Of a DNA stretch of 64,000 nucleotides, positions 25,528 to 35,370 are shown piece after piece. The stretch comes from JANNBN01 sp963763885. GTDB lineage: Bacteria > Actinomycetota > Acidimicrobiia > Acidimicrobiales > JANYDT01. The notes under the pieces were generated by a model. That model was not told the origin of the DNA. It did not search any database and saw only the letters and a program-made list of their open reading frames with translations. The stretch spans positions 2,108,001-2,172,000 of the forward strand of contig CAVXQD010000007.1 in NCBI GenBank assembly GCA_963763885.1, read 5' to 3'. The stretch's first letter is position 1. Each line of letters begins with the position of its first letter. A program made the translations under genes and the position numbers.

Positions 25528-25763
25528 GGTGGGTCTCCTCCGAGTACTTCGCTGCAGAAAATTGCGTGGACAAGCGCGACATGTTGCCTGATCAGTGAAT
25601 CGATCAATCGTCGTGATGAACCATCACTTCGAGGAACGCTACGTGCTCTGTGCACAATCGCACAATCTCCCTTGGCTCTGTGGCCAACCCCGATGAACCC
25701 GATCTGAGCGGTTGATCGGCCCAGCGGTTTGACGGCCCAATGGGCTTGGCGTCACGATGTGCG

Positions 25764-26531
25764 ATGGCCGAATCGAAACGTCGTGTCGCGCTCATCGCTC
25801 CTGCTGGCAGCTATGTAGGACCGGCACTGGCGAGGCTGCTTGGCTCCAGGGGCTTCGACTTGGTTCTCGCCGCGCCAGAAGCCGGTCTGGCCGAGGAGCT
25901 TGAAGCCCAGGGCGTCTCGGTCGAAACGGTGGGCGGCTTGGCTGACGCAACCCCAACTATGGGCTCGTTTGCTGACGACATTGGCCAGCAAATGGTGGAC
26001 GCGGCCCTTGCCCGCTTCGGCACCTATCACTCAGCCTTCTTTTCGTCGGGACGTATTGCTTTAGGGAAGTTCGCACGGATGAGCGTTGAAGATCTCCAGG
26101 CGGCGTTCCACGGCAACGTCGAACTTCCGTTCCGCTTCACGCAAGCGGTGCTGCCTCATCTCGTCAAACAAGGCGATGGTCAGCTACTGGTGGCGACAAG
26201 TGCAACCGCGTTGCGCCCAACCACCAGCGCATCGGTCTACGCGGCAACACGGAGTGCGGCAACGATCCTGATGCAATCGGCCGCGCTCGAAATTGCACAA
26301 ACCGGTGTGCAGCTCAACGTGGTTGGGACAAACTTCATGGACTTCCCGGAGTTCCTCAGGGGAAATCGGGTGGAGACACCCGAGGATCGGGAACGAGTTG
26401 AAAACCTTGTGCCGATGAAGCGGCTTGGGACGATGACAGAGTTCGCAGCGTTCTGCTCGACGTTCCTCGACGGTTCAAGCCGGTTCGCAACGGCTCAGTT
26501 CTTTCCCTACGCGGGAGGCTGGGCTCACTGA
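25764..26531 (+). CDS. Short-chain dehydrogenase/reductase-like protein, atypical
   Basis: 255 residues from ATG 25764 (an in-frame ATG at 25740 is less likely). A Rossmann-fold SDR layout is visible: RRVALIAPAGSYVGPALARLLGS at the nucleotide site, GNVELPFRFTQAVLPHLVKQ, VATSATAL carrying the Ser, and SVYAATRSAATILMQSAALE carrying the Tyr. Two departures from the family: the glycine motif TGxxxGIG is replaced by APAGSYVG, and the catalytic Lys of YxxxK is Arg (YAATR). It may therefore be non-catalytic or use a different mechanism. A 236-bp spacer separates it from the divergent sdhC; both promoters should lie there. Confidence 0.75.
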   Translation: MAESKRRVALIAPAGSYVGPALARLLGSRGFDLVLAAPEAGLAEELEAQGVSVETVGGLADATPTMGSFADDIGQQMVDAALARFGTYHSAFFSSGRIALGKFARMSVEDLQAAFHGNVELPFRFTQAVLPHLVKQGDGQLLVATSATALRPTTSASVYAATRSAATILMQSAALEIAQTGVQLNVVGTNFMDFPEFLRGNRVETPEDRERVENLVPMKRLGTMTEFAAFCSTFLDGSSRFATAQFFPYAGGWAH

Positions 26532-26566
26532 CGAAGGTGCCCGTTCCAACCTCGGCCGCAACGACC

Positions 26567-27283
26567 TCATTGCCAGAGCGCTCCACCGCTGATTGCCGTA
26601 GGAGATGGGCTGCTGGCTTTGCAGGGTGCGACGGATCTCCGACGCGGGGATCCGGGAGACACGTGCTTGTCGGGTGGCGGGGCCGCCCTCGCGTCGGTGT
26701 TGCGCGGAAGCTCGATCATGTCGGCCTCGAACAGCAGCCGCCGCAGATGGAACAGCTCGCCTCGCCTAGCACGCCGCATCGATTCGGACAGTCGCGTTGA
26801 GGTGTCGATCGCCGTGCAGAGCGTGTCGAGATCCTCGACGCGCAGCAGGCTCGTCGAGCGGCCCGCGAACACGACAGCGAGCGACAGGACGGCCCTCACG
26901 GCCTCTTGCGGTGATGCATCGCCCAGCCTGACTGCTGCCTGACGAAGGCGGTCCACTTCGTTCGGGAACAAGATCGTGATCCAGCGGGCCGTGTTGTGCC
27001 CGAAGTTATTGGCGAACAAGAACTCGGCATCGGCACGGCAACGCCCGGACACGATCGCGAACGAGATCAGTTGCCACGCGAACGGCCGGCGGATCAACTC
27101 CACAAAACGAGCGTCGATCGGAGACGCCATCCAGGCATCGAGATCGGGATGATCGTCAAGGAACTCCCGCGCCGCGGCGAGGCGTTGACGTCGATACGTT
27201 ACCTGGCCTCCCAGAAGTTCGTTGCAATCGGTGAACGCCTCCAATACCGTGCCGTCCGACCCGATGGCTTTTGCGGTAATCAT
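26567..27283 (-). pseudogene. Integrase-like protein of a recombinase pair, probably truncated
   Basis: From ATG 27283, overlapping the stop of the upstream tyrosine recombinase (ATGA). Residues ~30-195 form one coherent helical region (YRRQRLAAAREFLDDHPDLD, then FAWQLISFAIVSGRCRADAE, FLFANNFGHNTARWITILFP and RRGELFHLRRLLFEADMIEL), the kind of N-terminal region found in partner integrases encoded next to XerC-like recombinases in actinobacteria. After ~residue 197 the sequence becomes low-complexity (RNTDARAAPPPDKHVSPGSP) and no catalytic domain follows, so the gene is probably cut at about 26690. The family assignment rests on context and pattern, not on catalytic residues. Confidence 0.5.
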
Positions 27284-28184
27284 CGGCCTATCACCGCTCG
27301 AGCCGCAGCAAACTCGTTCGCTATCGTGTCCGACGATACGTGCACATAGCGTGCTGTTGTCTCGGGAGATGCATGCCCCATCAACTCAACCAAGGCGAGG
27401 AGGTCAATCCCGGCGGCCGCGAGTTCCGTCCCATAGGTGTGACGCAGACGATGCGAACGCAGATAGCCGGCACACTCGGCGAAGAACACGCCGTCGATCG
27501 GCACGACCCGTTCCTTGCCGCCCTTGCCGATGACCCGGACACGGCGCAGACCCATGTCGACGTCGGCCAACCGAAGAGACCAGACCTCACACGCCCGCAA
27601 CCCTCCCAGGGCCAACACGATCGCCCGACCGCGGAGCGTGTCAAGGTCTTCGAAGAAGGCTGTCACGTCGCCGGCAGGCAAGCTTTCCGGCAACCGCTTC
27701 GGCTCGCGAACAAGGCGGCCGCCGCTTCGTTGACGGACCGCGACATGGCCGAGCAGACCATTGCGTTGGCCGCGAAGTCCCGAAGACCGGCGCGCGCTGC
27801 CGGCACAGGATTGTCCGCCCGCTCGCCGATCATCACGAGATACTCGAACAAGCCCCGCACCGCAGCGATCCGACGGTTCATCGTCGCCGGAGCCGGCCCA
27901 CGCCGACGCAACGCCACAACCCTGCCCCCAGTCGTTACCTGCCGAGATTGCCAATCCAGGTAGCCGAACAGATCCGACAGAGCGACATCTCCCAGCCGCA
28001 GCGATCTATCAGCAAGGAACCCGGCGAAGTTCGCCAGATCAAACGCGTAGGCCCGGCCGGTCGCAGGCGAGAACAACCGAACAGCCAGCTGTTCAAGAAA
28101 CCGGTTACCCACCTCGACAAGCGCGTCTTCGCCGGCCAAGCAATGGCCACCCCGCAGTCCAACAACGACACGAACACGAGCCAT
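27280..28184 (-). pseudogene. XerC/D-like tyrosine recombinase, frameshifted and internally deleted
   Basis: Starts at ATG 28184 after GAGGAGG. The N-terminal SAM-like domain (FLEQLAVRLFSPATGRAYAF, DLANFAGFLADRSLRL, MNRRIAAVRGLFEYL) is in one frame; near 27780 the frame changes and the catalytic domain continues (GRLVREPKRLPESLPAGDV, LALGGLRACEVWSLRLADVD). The Arg of box I (GLRACEV), the Lys of GKGGKERVVP, HRLRH, LMGHAS and the nucleophile Tyr (TARYVHVS) are all visible. However, the step from ECAGYLRS straight to HRLRHTYG lacks roughly 50 residues usually present between the Lys hairpin and box II. It is one of an overlapping pair with the gene ending at 26567, which suggests an integrative-element module. 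Confidence 0.75.
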
Positions 28185-28269
28185 GACGTCCTCCTCGATC
28201 GAGTATCCGCCCTACCGAACAGACAGTGGTGGATCACCCCACCACCGCCACCCGAGGGCCGGTTAACCG

Positions 28270-28597
28270 ACAAGAGCTTGTTCGTGATCGGTACACCTTG
28301 TGGGGTGAACCTGAACTGGCGGCGTTGTGGATCGATTCGATCATCGACGACGCACGAACGTCGACCGTGCCCGAGATCCGCGGTCTCGGCCGCCACCCTG
28401 AAGCAGTGGCGGACACCGATCCTGGCCTGGCACACCACCGGCGCCAGCGAACGGTCCGACCGAAGGCTTGAACTCGATCATCAGGAAGATCAAACGCGTT
28501 GCTGCCGGGTTCACCAAGTTCGCTCACTACCGAACCCGGATCCTGCTCGCCATCGGCGGCTGCGACTGGACCCTCATCGCCCTCCCACCCCGCTAAA
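28270..28597 (+). pseudogene. ISL3-family transposase remnant, C-terminal end
   Basis: Three frames in turn give the end of an ISL3 transposase: ELAALWIDSIIDDARTSTVP EIRGLG, then TLKQWRTPILAWHTTGAS, then NGPTEGLNSIIRKIKRVAAG and FTKFAHYRTRILLAIGGCDW, ending TLIALPPR and TAA at 28595-28597. The catalytic-Glu motif TEG is present. At least two frameshifts and loss of everything upstream make it dead. It is a different lineage from the 6618-7984 element (RKIKRVAAGF against KRIKRAGFGF). Confidence 0.75.
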
Positions 28598-28705
28598 TCG
28601 CGAAGAGCCGGTATACCTACCTAGCGCACCTTGTGATCGACGTTGCGCTGTGAGTGTTTTCGCATAGTCTTCGAGCGAATCGTGCGGATTGTGAAGGAAT
28701 CTTGA

Positions 28706-29833
28706 ATGAAGCGTTGGCGTTTCAGCAGTCTTCTAGTTGCTGCTCTGTTGTTGTCCTCGGGACTCGTCGCTGCTCCGGGCGGACGATGGTTCGACTGGTT
28801 CTCTTCAGGGCGAGCTTCGGCCGAGGGTGGGGGTCTTCCTCCACAGGAACCCACTCCGGCTCGGCCGGGTGTGGTTGTTCAAGTGCCCGAGGGGCTCGGT
28901 TTCACGGGCCCGAAGGGGCCTGTCGGATCATCCGAAGTACCTGAGTGGTTCAGCAAGGAAGACAAAGCGGCGAAGGATCGCGGGATCAAAGCCGACGCTG
29001 AGACGAGGAGCGGCAAACCGGTCGGACCGCAAGCCAACGTAGACGGGTTACCGGTCGCAGGTGTGGGGCCAACGGCTGAAGGGCTCAAGAACGCTGGGGG
29101 AAGTGGACTCGGCGAGGAAGTCCAGATCGAGCCTGGGAGCCGTGGTCCTTCAAAGGGTCGTCGTTCGGTGAAGTCAGTGGCATCGCCCGTAGCGGCGGTT
29201 GCTGATTCTTCGCCGATGCCTTCAGAGGTCGTCGGGATCAACGGGCCGCCGACAGGTGTGCAGACGTTCCAAGCACCACCGGACGCGTCGACCCCGACGT
29301 CGTCGTCGGTATCCAGCACGGTCGCCCCCGTGGGGGGTTCCACTACGACGAACACCGGGTCGGTTTCGGATGTGACGACAACGGTGGGCGGGGTGTCCGG
29401 TTCCTCGACGACGAGTTCAACGAATCCTCCAGGCGGATCGTCGACAACTTCGACGACTGCCTCCACGACGGTACCGAAGGGTCCCACAGTTGCGTTGCGC
29501 GAGATCCGCGACGTGAAGGTTTCGCGGTCGGTACCCGAAGTCGGATCACCAGGGGTGATCGTTCCTGATTCCGCTGCGAGAAGCGACGGGACACCATTGG
29601 GAGCGAAGCGACGCGGTAATCCGAAGGCAATCATTGTTGAAGGCGATGGTTCAGTCTCGGCAAGCCTCGATGACGGGCGTGTGATTGCCCGGAAGGCTTC
29701 GGATCGTAGGGGCGCGATCTCCGTAGAGGTTGGTTCGGAAAGTGTCGCTTTGCGTCCGTTGTCGCCGAAGAACCCTCGACTCTGCACCAAAACTGAAGGG
29801 GTCAGTCATCACTTGGGATGGGGCGCTCCGTGA
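28706..29833 (+). pseudogene. Rhs/YD-repeat polymorphic toxin, segment 1: signal peptide and Thr/Pro-rich leader
   Basis: First part of a ~9.7 kb gene (28706-38452, about 3,240 codons if intact) broken into several frames. ATG 28706 has AAGGAA upstream and is followed by an export signal (MKRWRFSSLLVAALLLSSGL). Then comes a Gly/Pro-rich region and a Ser/Thr/Pro-rich linker (STTTNTGSVSDVTTTVGG). Near 29780 (CGAAGAACCCTCGACTCTG) the frame shifts by one base: the useful sequence goes ...VALRPLSPKNP into APKLKGSVITWDGALRDG of segment 2. Rhs toxins are exported or surface-tethered proteins whose YD-repeat shell encloses a C-terminal toxin. Confidence 0.75.
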
Positions 29834-31679
29834 CGGGAGCGCCATGGAGCAGAAGATCACTCCTGATGGTGTGAAAGGAACGATCATCCTTCCGGCGGCA
29901 CCTGCCGGTGATGCAATCTGGGACTTTGAGCTGGTGTTGTCCGGTGGCCTTACCCCTGTTCAGGAGTTCGGCCAACCGATCCTTGTCAAAGATGCAAAGG
30001 GGGCGGTCGTTGCCATTGTTCCCCAAGGGTTGGCTATCGACTCAAAGGGTGCCAAGACGGTCGTGGAGGAGGTGTTGCGTCAGGCGAAAGGAAACCGATG
30101 GGTGGTCAGTTTCGCTGTCGATGTGGCGTGGCTTGACGATCCAGCGCGCAGCTACCCGGTGATGGTTGACCCCACCGTCCAGTTGGGCGCAGGAGGTGCG
30201 TACAACAAGTATCTCGTGGGCACCCAGTACGGGACTCAAATCGCTTACTACAACTACGACGTGTGGAACTCAGGATGGAACGGCTCAGGTTCAGTGTGGA
30301 GTCAGCCGGACCTTTCTGCGTTCGCGCCCGGGATGCAGGCGATCCTTCAGGTCAACTACTGGGGTTGCTACAACAGTGGGGGGCAGGTAGGTGGTTGGAC
30401 CCGGATCGAGGCGGCGACGTCGGCGTGGGATCCAGCGACGCTGACGTGGGCGAATCAGCCGGCGACGCAGCTAGTAGGGGACATGTACACGCCAGCTGGT
30501 ACCCCAGTCGTTCAGTCGTTCAACGTGACTGCGGCTGTGTATGCGTGGAAGGTTCTTGGGATCAACGGAACACCAGGTTTTCGGATGTCATCGTTGACAC
30601 CAGGTAACTACTGCACGATCGCAAACGCAACGTTGTCTTACGACGTGGCGAGCAACGTTGTTCCAACGGGGACGATGACGCCGGCGACAGGTGCGACGGT
30701 CGGCGTTCAGCCGACCTTTACTGGGACCATCAGCGACCCGGACGGTCCGGGGGCCTTCGGATACATCATGTGGTGTTACCCGTCCTTCGCTGCACCGGTG
30801 GCGTGCAATTACAGCGGATGGATCCAGGGTCCCTCGTTGTCGGTGACCGCTCCGGTCTTGCCGAACAGTCAAGCGGGAGCTTGGCGGTATTACGTGAGTG
30901 ATGGGCAAAACGGAGCCGTGCTGGTGGGTGAGAATACGTTCCAGACAATTCCGCCCCCATTTGGCATTCCTTCGAGAGTTTCACCAACACAGAATCAGGT
31001 GGTTGGACCGCCGGTGGGCGTGTCGACCAACGTGACGTTTACTGCAGGGGCGCCCAACCCGGCTGGTGCTGGGTCGGTGACTTATCAGTTCAAATACTGT
31101 CTCGTCGGTGGCACATGCCAGTACACGCCTTGGGGTTCCGGCACCCAGACCGTGACGGTGAGCGCTGGGAGCGCGTTTACATGGTCGGTGACAGCCAAAG
31201 ATGCGGCAGGGCAAACCTCCACCTCAACTGATGGTGCCTTTACAACTCTGGCGCGGGGGAACAACCCGCCATCGGTGGCCGTCCCGCAAAGCCCGGCAAA
31301 CGGTGCGACGGGGGTCGCGTTGACTGCAACAGTGTCAGCGACCGCTACGGATCCCGACGGTGATCCCGTTCGGTTCCGATACACCGTGTGCGAAACGGGA
31401 ACGACGGTTTGTCAACTATCGGCAGGGTATGTGTCGGGTGCGTGGGCCCCTTCGTTGACGGCGAACACTACCTACACCTGGGTTGCGGAGTCGCAGGATG
31501 TCCCGCCAGTTCCTCAGGCACTCCAGCCTCCTCTTGCGTCTAGCCCGACCGGCTCGGTCGAGTACGTCGTTCACGACGACGCAGACGTCGGCCAATCCGA
31601 TCTCCAGCTTCGTGGCGGTTGGTCCAGCGAACGGAGCCAGCACGACCACCCGTCCGTTCTTGCAGGCGTCCGCTACTAA
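29775..31679 (+). pseudogene. Rhs/YD-repeat polymorphic toxin, segment 2: DNRLRE-like and FN3-like modules
   Basis: Continues segment 1 in another frame: ITPDGVKGTIILPAAPAGDA, FAVDVAWLDDPARSYPVMVD, then a DNRLRE-like beta domain (ATSAWDPATLTWANQPATQL, ~30200-30650) often found at the start of large wall-associated Rhs proteins, and two fibronectin/Ig-like modules (VPTGTMTPATGATVGVQPTF; PPSVAVPQSPANGATGVALT). Near 31545-31560 the frame shifts again: sequence after LASSPTG becomes unrelated here and resumes as STSFTTTQTSANPISSFVAV in the next frame. The stop at 31677-31679 is therefore an out-of-frame stop. Confidence 0.75.
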
Positions 31680-31820
31680 CGGTGGCGGTGTGCCGATGGA
31701 GTTCAAGTATCAGGTCTGTACCCCAAGCTTGACCGGATTGACAGGTAACGTACCGTCGGCCCCGCCACGGTGCGGGGGTCGTGTGTTCCTACTCGCCGTG
31801 GGTTCCGGGCGGAGTCTTGG
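31545..31820 (+). pseudogene. Rhs/YD-repeat polymorphic toxin, segment 3: short bridge in a third frame
   Basis: Reads SSFVAVGPANGASTTTRPFL QASATNGGGVPMEFKYQVCT and continues the Ig-like module pattern (K/F-Y-Q-V-C echoes QFKYCLVGGTC of segment 2). Between about 31780 and 31830 one or two more shifts lead into WQTAVQLDFGAAYSWRAWVR of segment 4. The exact indel bases cannot be fixed without a homologue. Confidence 0.6.
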
Positions 31821-34025
31821 CAGACAGCAGTGCAACTCGACTTTGGTGCGGCTTACTCGTGGAGGGCATGGGTTCGCAATGTTGGAGACCTGAGCAACGG
31901 CATCGTCTCCGGATGGTCACGTTCCTTCGTGGCAACCCAACCCTTTATCGAGTCAGGTCTGTCGGACTTGGGTTGGAATCCGAATGTGGACATGAACGAC
32001 CAACAGACGGAGGACTCTGGTGTGAACGGCGCGCTGGGAACGTTCACCAACTCCATCACCGACGCGTCGGTCGCGTCTGTCGCACCAGGTCTGGTCGTTT
32101 CGCGAACCTATAACGCGCGGAACCGAAAGTCGGGGGTCTTCGGTCCTGGTTGGACCTCCTCTCTCGGCACGCGACTGGACTTTGTGCCGACCAACGGGAC
32201 GACCGCAACGGCGACCGATCCGGTGCTCATCACGATGCCCGACGGCCGTCGCGAATACTTCACGCGCAACTCCAACGGCGAGTACAAACCCTCGGGCGAT
32301 GGGACATACGCCGATCTCGCCTTCAACCCGCTAGCGACGACGACCTTCCCAGCGTGGGGAGGTTTTCGCTACGCCACCAAGGACGGGTCAGTAACTGCCT
32401 GGTTCGACACGAATGGTCGTCTCGAAGCAATCCGTGACCGGAACGGAAACCGCCTGGTGTACTCCTACAACGGGTCGAATCAGTTGACACAGATCACCGA
32501 TGAGAAGTCCGGCCGGGGCCTCACGATCAGCTATTACCTCTCGGGCACCTCGCTTGGACTCGTCCAGGACGTAAAGACCATTTCGGTGGCTGCTCATGGT
32601 GGTCAGCTCACCTGGAGTTATTCCTACACGCCAGCACGAGAGTTGCAGCAGGTCTGCCCACCGGTCAGCACTGTTCCTTCGGTCACTGGTTGTTGGAACT
32701 ATGCGTACACAGACGGTCGGCTTGTCCAGATTACGAACCCGGCGAGCAAGGTTGAAGTCGAGGTGGCTTATGACACCACTTCGTTCACTATCGGAGCTGG
32801 CAACCTAGTGGCCAATCCGTCCTTTGAGAACGCTGGTTCGTGGACTGCATCTGGTGTTGGGGCGGGCTCCGGAATCGGTACGTCCCAGTCAGCATGGGCT
32901 GGTTCGCAGTCGTACGTGTTGAACTACGGAGGGGCGGGATCGAACGCTGAACTCTTGTCGTCGCCGATCAATGTCACGGCTGGAAAGCAGTACACCGTGT
33001 CCGCCCGCATCAAGGCACCAGCGACAGGAGGGTCCACCGGAAAGGCTGTGCCCTATGTGTACTTCTATGACCAGGCTGGCGCGGTCATTAAGTCAGTCCC
33101 GGCAACCTTTGGTGGTGAACAAACGTGGCCGACCACGACGGCTTGGACCTGGGTCAGAGGCCAGTTCCTGGTACCCGAGGTGGCAAAGACTGTAAAGGTG
33201 GCGTTCCAGTGGCCTTCGGCTCAGGGGCACAACGGCACGGTCGCTGTCGATGCGGTGATAGTTGAGCAGGGTGACGGCAAAGTTGGCCGGGTCGTTTCCA
33301 AAAGGACGGCGGTTGACATCGCGAACGGGAAACAGACGGCCTACGCCTACAACAATCTCGGGTTTGATACCGAAGTGATCATCGACGATGCCACTACCGA
33401 CCCGACCCTTGCGAAGGACGTGTACAACGAAAAGTTCCAGTTGACCAGTTCGGTTGACAAGGCAGGTCTGTCGACGAAGTACGAGTACGACACCAACGGG
33501 TTTGTGAACAAGATCACGGACCCCGCAAACCGGGTGACGACGAGAGTCAACAACGTTCGCGGTGACAAGATCTCAGAAACAAAGCAGTGGTTGAATCGCA
33601 CCGAGTACTGGTCCTATTGGACGACGACGAACGGGGTGCTGACCTCTTTGCTGTGGGAGTACCGCGATGCACGGTCAAGCTCGGCGACGGACAACACATA
33701 CCGCACGAAGTATGAGTACGACCTTGCGGGGAACCTGACGAAGATCACTGATCCGTTGAATAGCTTCGAGTCTCGGACGTACGCTGACGCAACAACGCCG
33801 GCGGCGACGGGAACCGGGCTGACCCCTCGCGGATCACTCATGACGGTCACCGATCGAACATCGGTCACGGTGTCCTACGGTTATGACGCACTCGGCAATC
33901 AAGTTCGAATCACCGATCCAGCGAAGGGCATCACCGTTCAAACCTTTGACGAGATCGGTCGGGTGCTGGACCATCGGACGCGACTGGAACGGGACCACCA
34001 CAGGTGTCACGACGAACGTTTATGA
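31770..34025 (+). pseudogene. Rhs/YD-repeat polymorphic toxin, segment 4: N-plug region and first YD repeats
   Basis: Contains the start of the Rhs shell: VSRTYNARNRKSGVFGPGWT (the typical 'FG.GW.' entry), LITMPDGRREYFTRNSNGEY, then YD repeats (RLEAIRDRNGNRLVYSYNGS; YAYTDGRLVQITNPASKVEV). A carbohydrate-binding-like insert sits mid-repeat (NLVANPSFENAGSWTASGVG; VDAVIVEQ), and more repeats follow (YEYDLAGNLTKITDPLNSFE). Near 33982 (GGACGCGACTGGAACGGG) the frame shifts: ...RVLDHRTR should continue as DWNGTTTGVTTNVYDVRSRV. The stop at 34023-34025 is out of frame. Confidence 0.75.
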
Positions 34026-35370
34026 CGTCCGGTCCCGCGTGGACACATCGACTGGTCCGGTGATCACGAACCCTGTCACCGGACAGAATCGGCAAGCGAG
34101 GATCAAGTACACCTACGACGGATCGAACAACGTCACCAACACCCTCACCTCCGATGTCGGCGCTTTAGACAGTGCACGTACCGTCGAGATGTTCTACGAC
34201 GCGAACGGTCGTCGCTGGCAAGTGAACGACAACGGAAAGGTCACGAAGACCGACTACGACGAGATCGGGCGCGTCATTCGGGTGACGGATCCGCGACTTG
34301 TTCGAACTCGGACCTACTGGAATGAACGCAACCTGGTCTCTTCGGTTGAGTTGGAGAACTTCTGGGATGCACCGGGCGGTGCAAGCAGCGCTGTGACGAT
34401 CGCGAGTCGGACCTATCACCCGTCACTTCCGCTTGTTGCCACGGAAACGGATTCGCTCAATCGAGTCATTCAGTCGACGTACTGGCCTGACGACCGGCTG
34501 AAGCAGCGGACCTTGTTGAACTACCAACCTATCCTCGGAGCGACCCGAGACGTTGTTCTCGGCTACTACGAATATGACGCCGTGGGCAATCAGACGTTGA
34601 TCCGCCAGGGGGCGGCTGGGACGGGTGTCTCGACGGTTCAACGCCAGTTCGGTTCCCGCAACTTCGTCGACTCCGAGCTGCTCGTCGAACTTGGCCGTTC
34701 GACCCTGTTCGAATACGACGACGCTGGGCGGCGAAAAGAGGCGACCACCGGCTCGTTCATCCAGTCTTGGCAATACAAGGCGAACGGATTGTTGCAGGCA
34801 AGCGGTGTTGGACCAGTCGGTCAACAGTTCGCCACCCAGTACGACTACGACCAGTGGGGCCGTCAGACGACGGTGACTGATCCCCGGGGGACAGGGTTCA
34901 CGACAACGACAGGCTATGACCTCGCCGATCGAATCACATCGGTGACCGCTCCAACGAGCACCATCTGGAATGCCACTGGGACAACGTCATCGAGCGCCAG
35001 CGCGGTGGCGACGTTCGGCTACAACACCTTCGGAGACCGTACGCATTCACGTGACCCACGCAACTTGCAGACGGCCACGGTCTATGACGCCTTCGGACGG
35101 CCGACAACGGTCACCTACCCGACAGTGGCCGCAGTCACGCCGACCGAAGTATTCACCTACGACGCCGCTGACAACCGTCTCACCGCGAAGGACCGGCGCG
35201 GGTTCACGACCAACTATGACTACGACGCGCTTTCTTATCAGCGCAAGGTGACCCGGCCGATCGCAGCGGTCGGTCAAGCCGAGCCCGATCACGCAGATTA
35301 CAGTGAACCGGGTCGGGCAGCTCACGCAGGTCGTCGACCCAAACGGGATAGCAACGACCTATACCTATGA
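33975..35370 (+). pseudogene. Rhs/YD-repeat polymorphic toxin, segment 5: middle YD repeats
   Basis: Dense YD repeats in the next frame: YDVRSRVDTSTGPVITNPVT, TKTDYDEIGRVIRVTDPRLV, YYEYDAVGNQTLIRQGAAGT, FEYDDAGRRKEATTGSFIQS, FTYDAADNRLTAKDRRGFTT. Near 35287 (GCCGAGCCCGATCACGC) another one-base shift occurs: the useful sequence is ...AEP then ITQITVNRVGQLTQVVDPNG in the following frame. The visible tail RRPKRDSNDLYL before the stop at 35368-35370 is not Rhs sequence. Confidence 0.75.
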
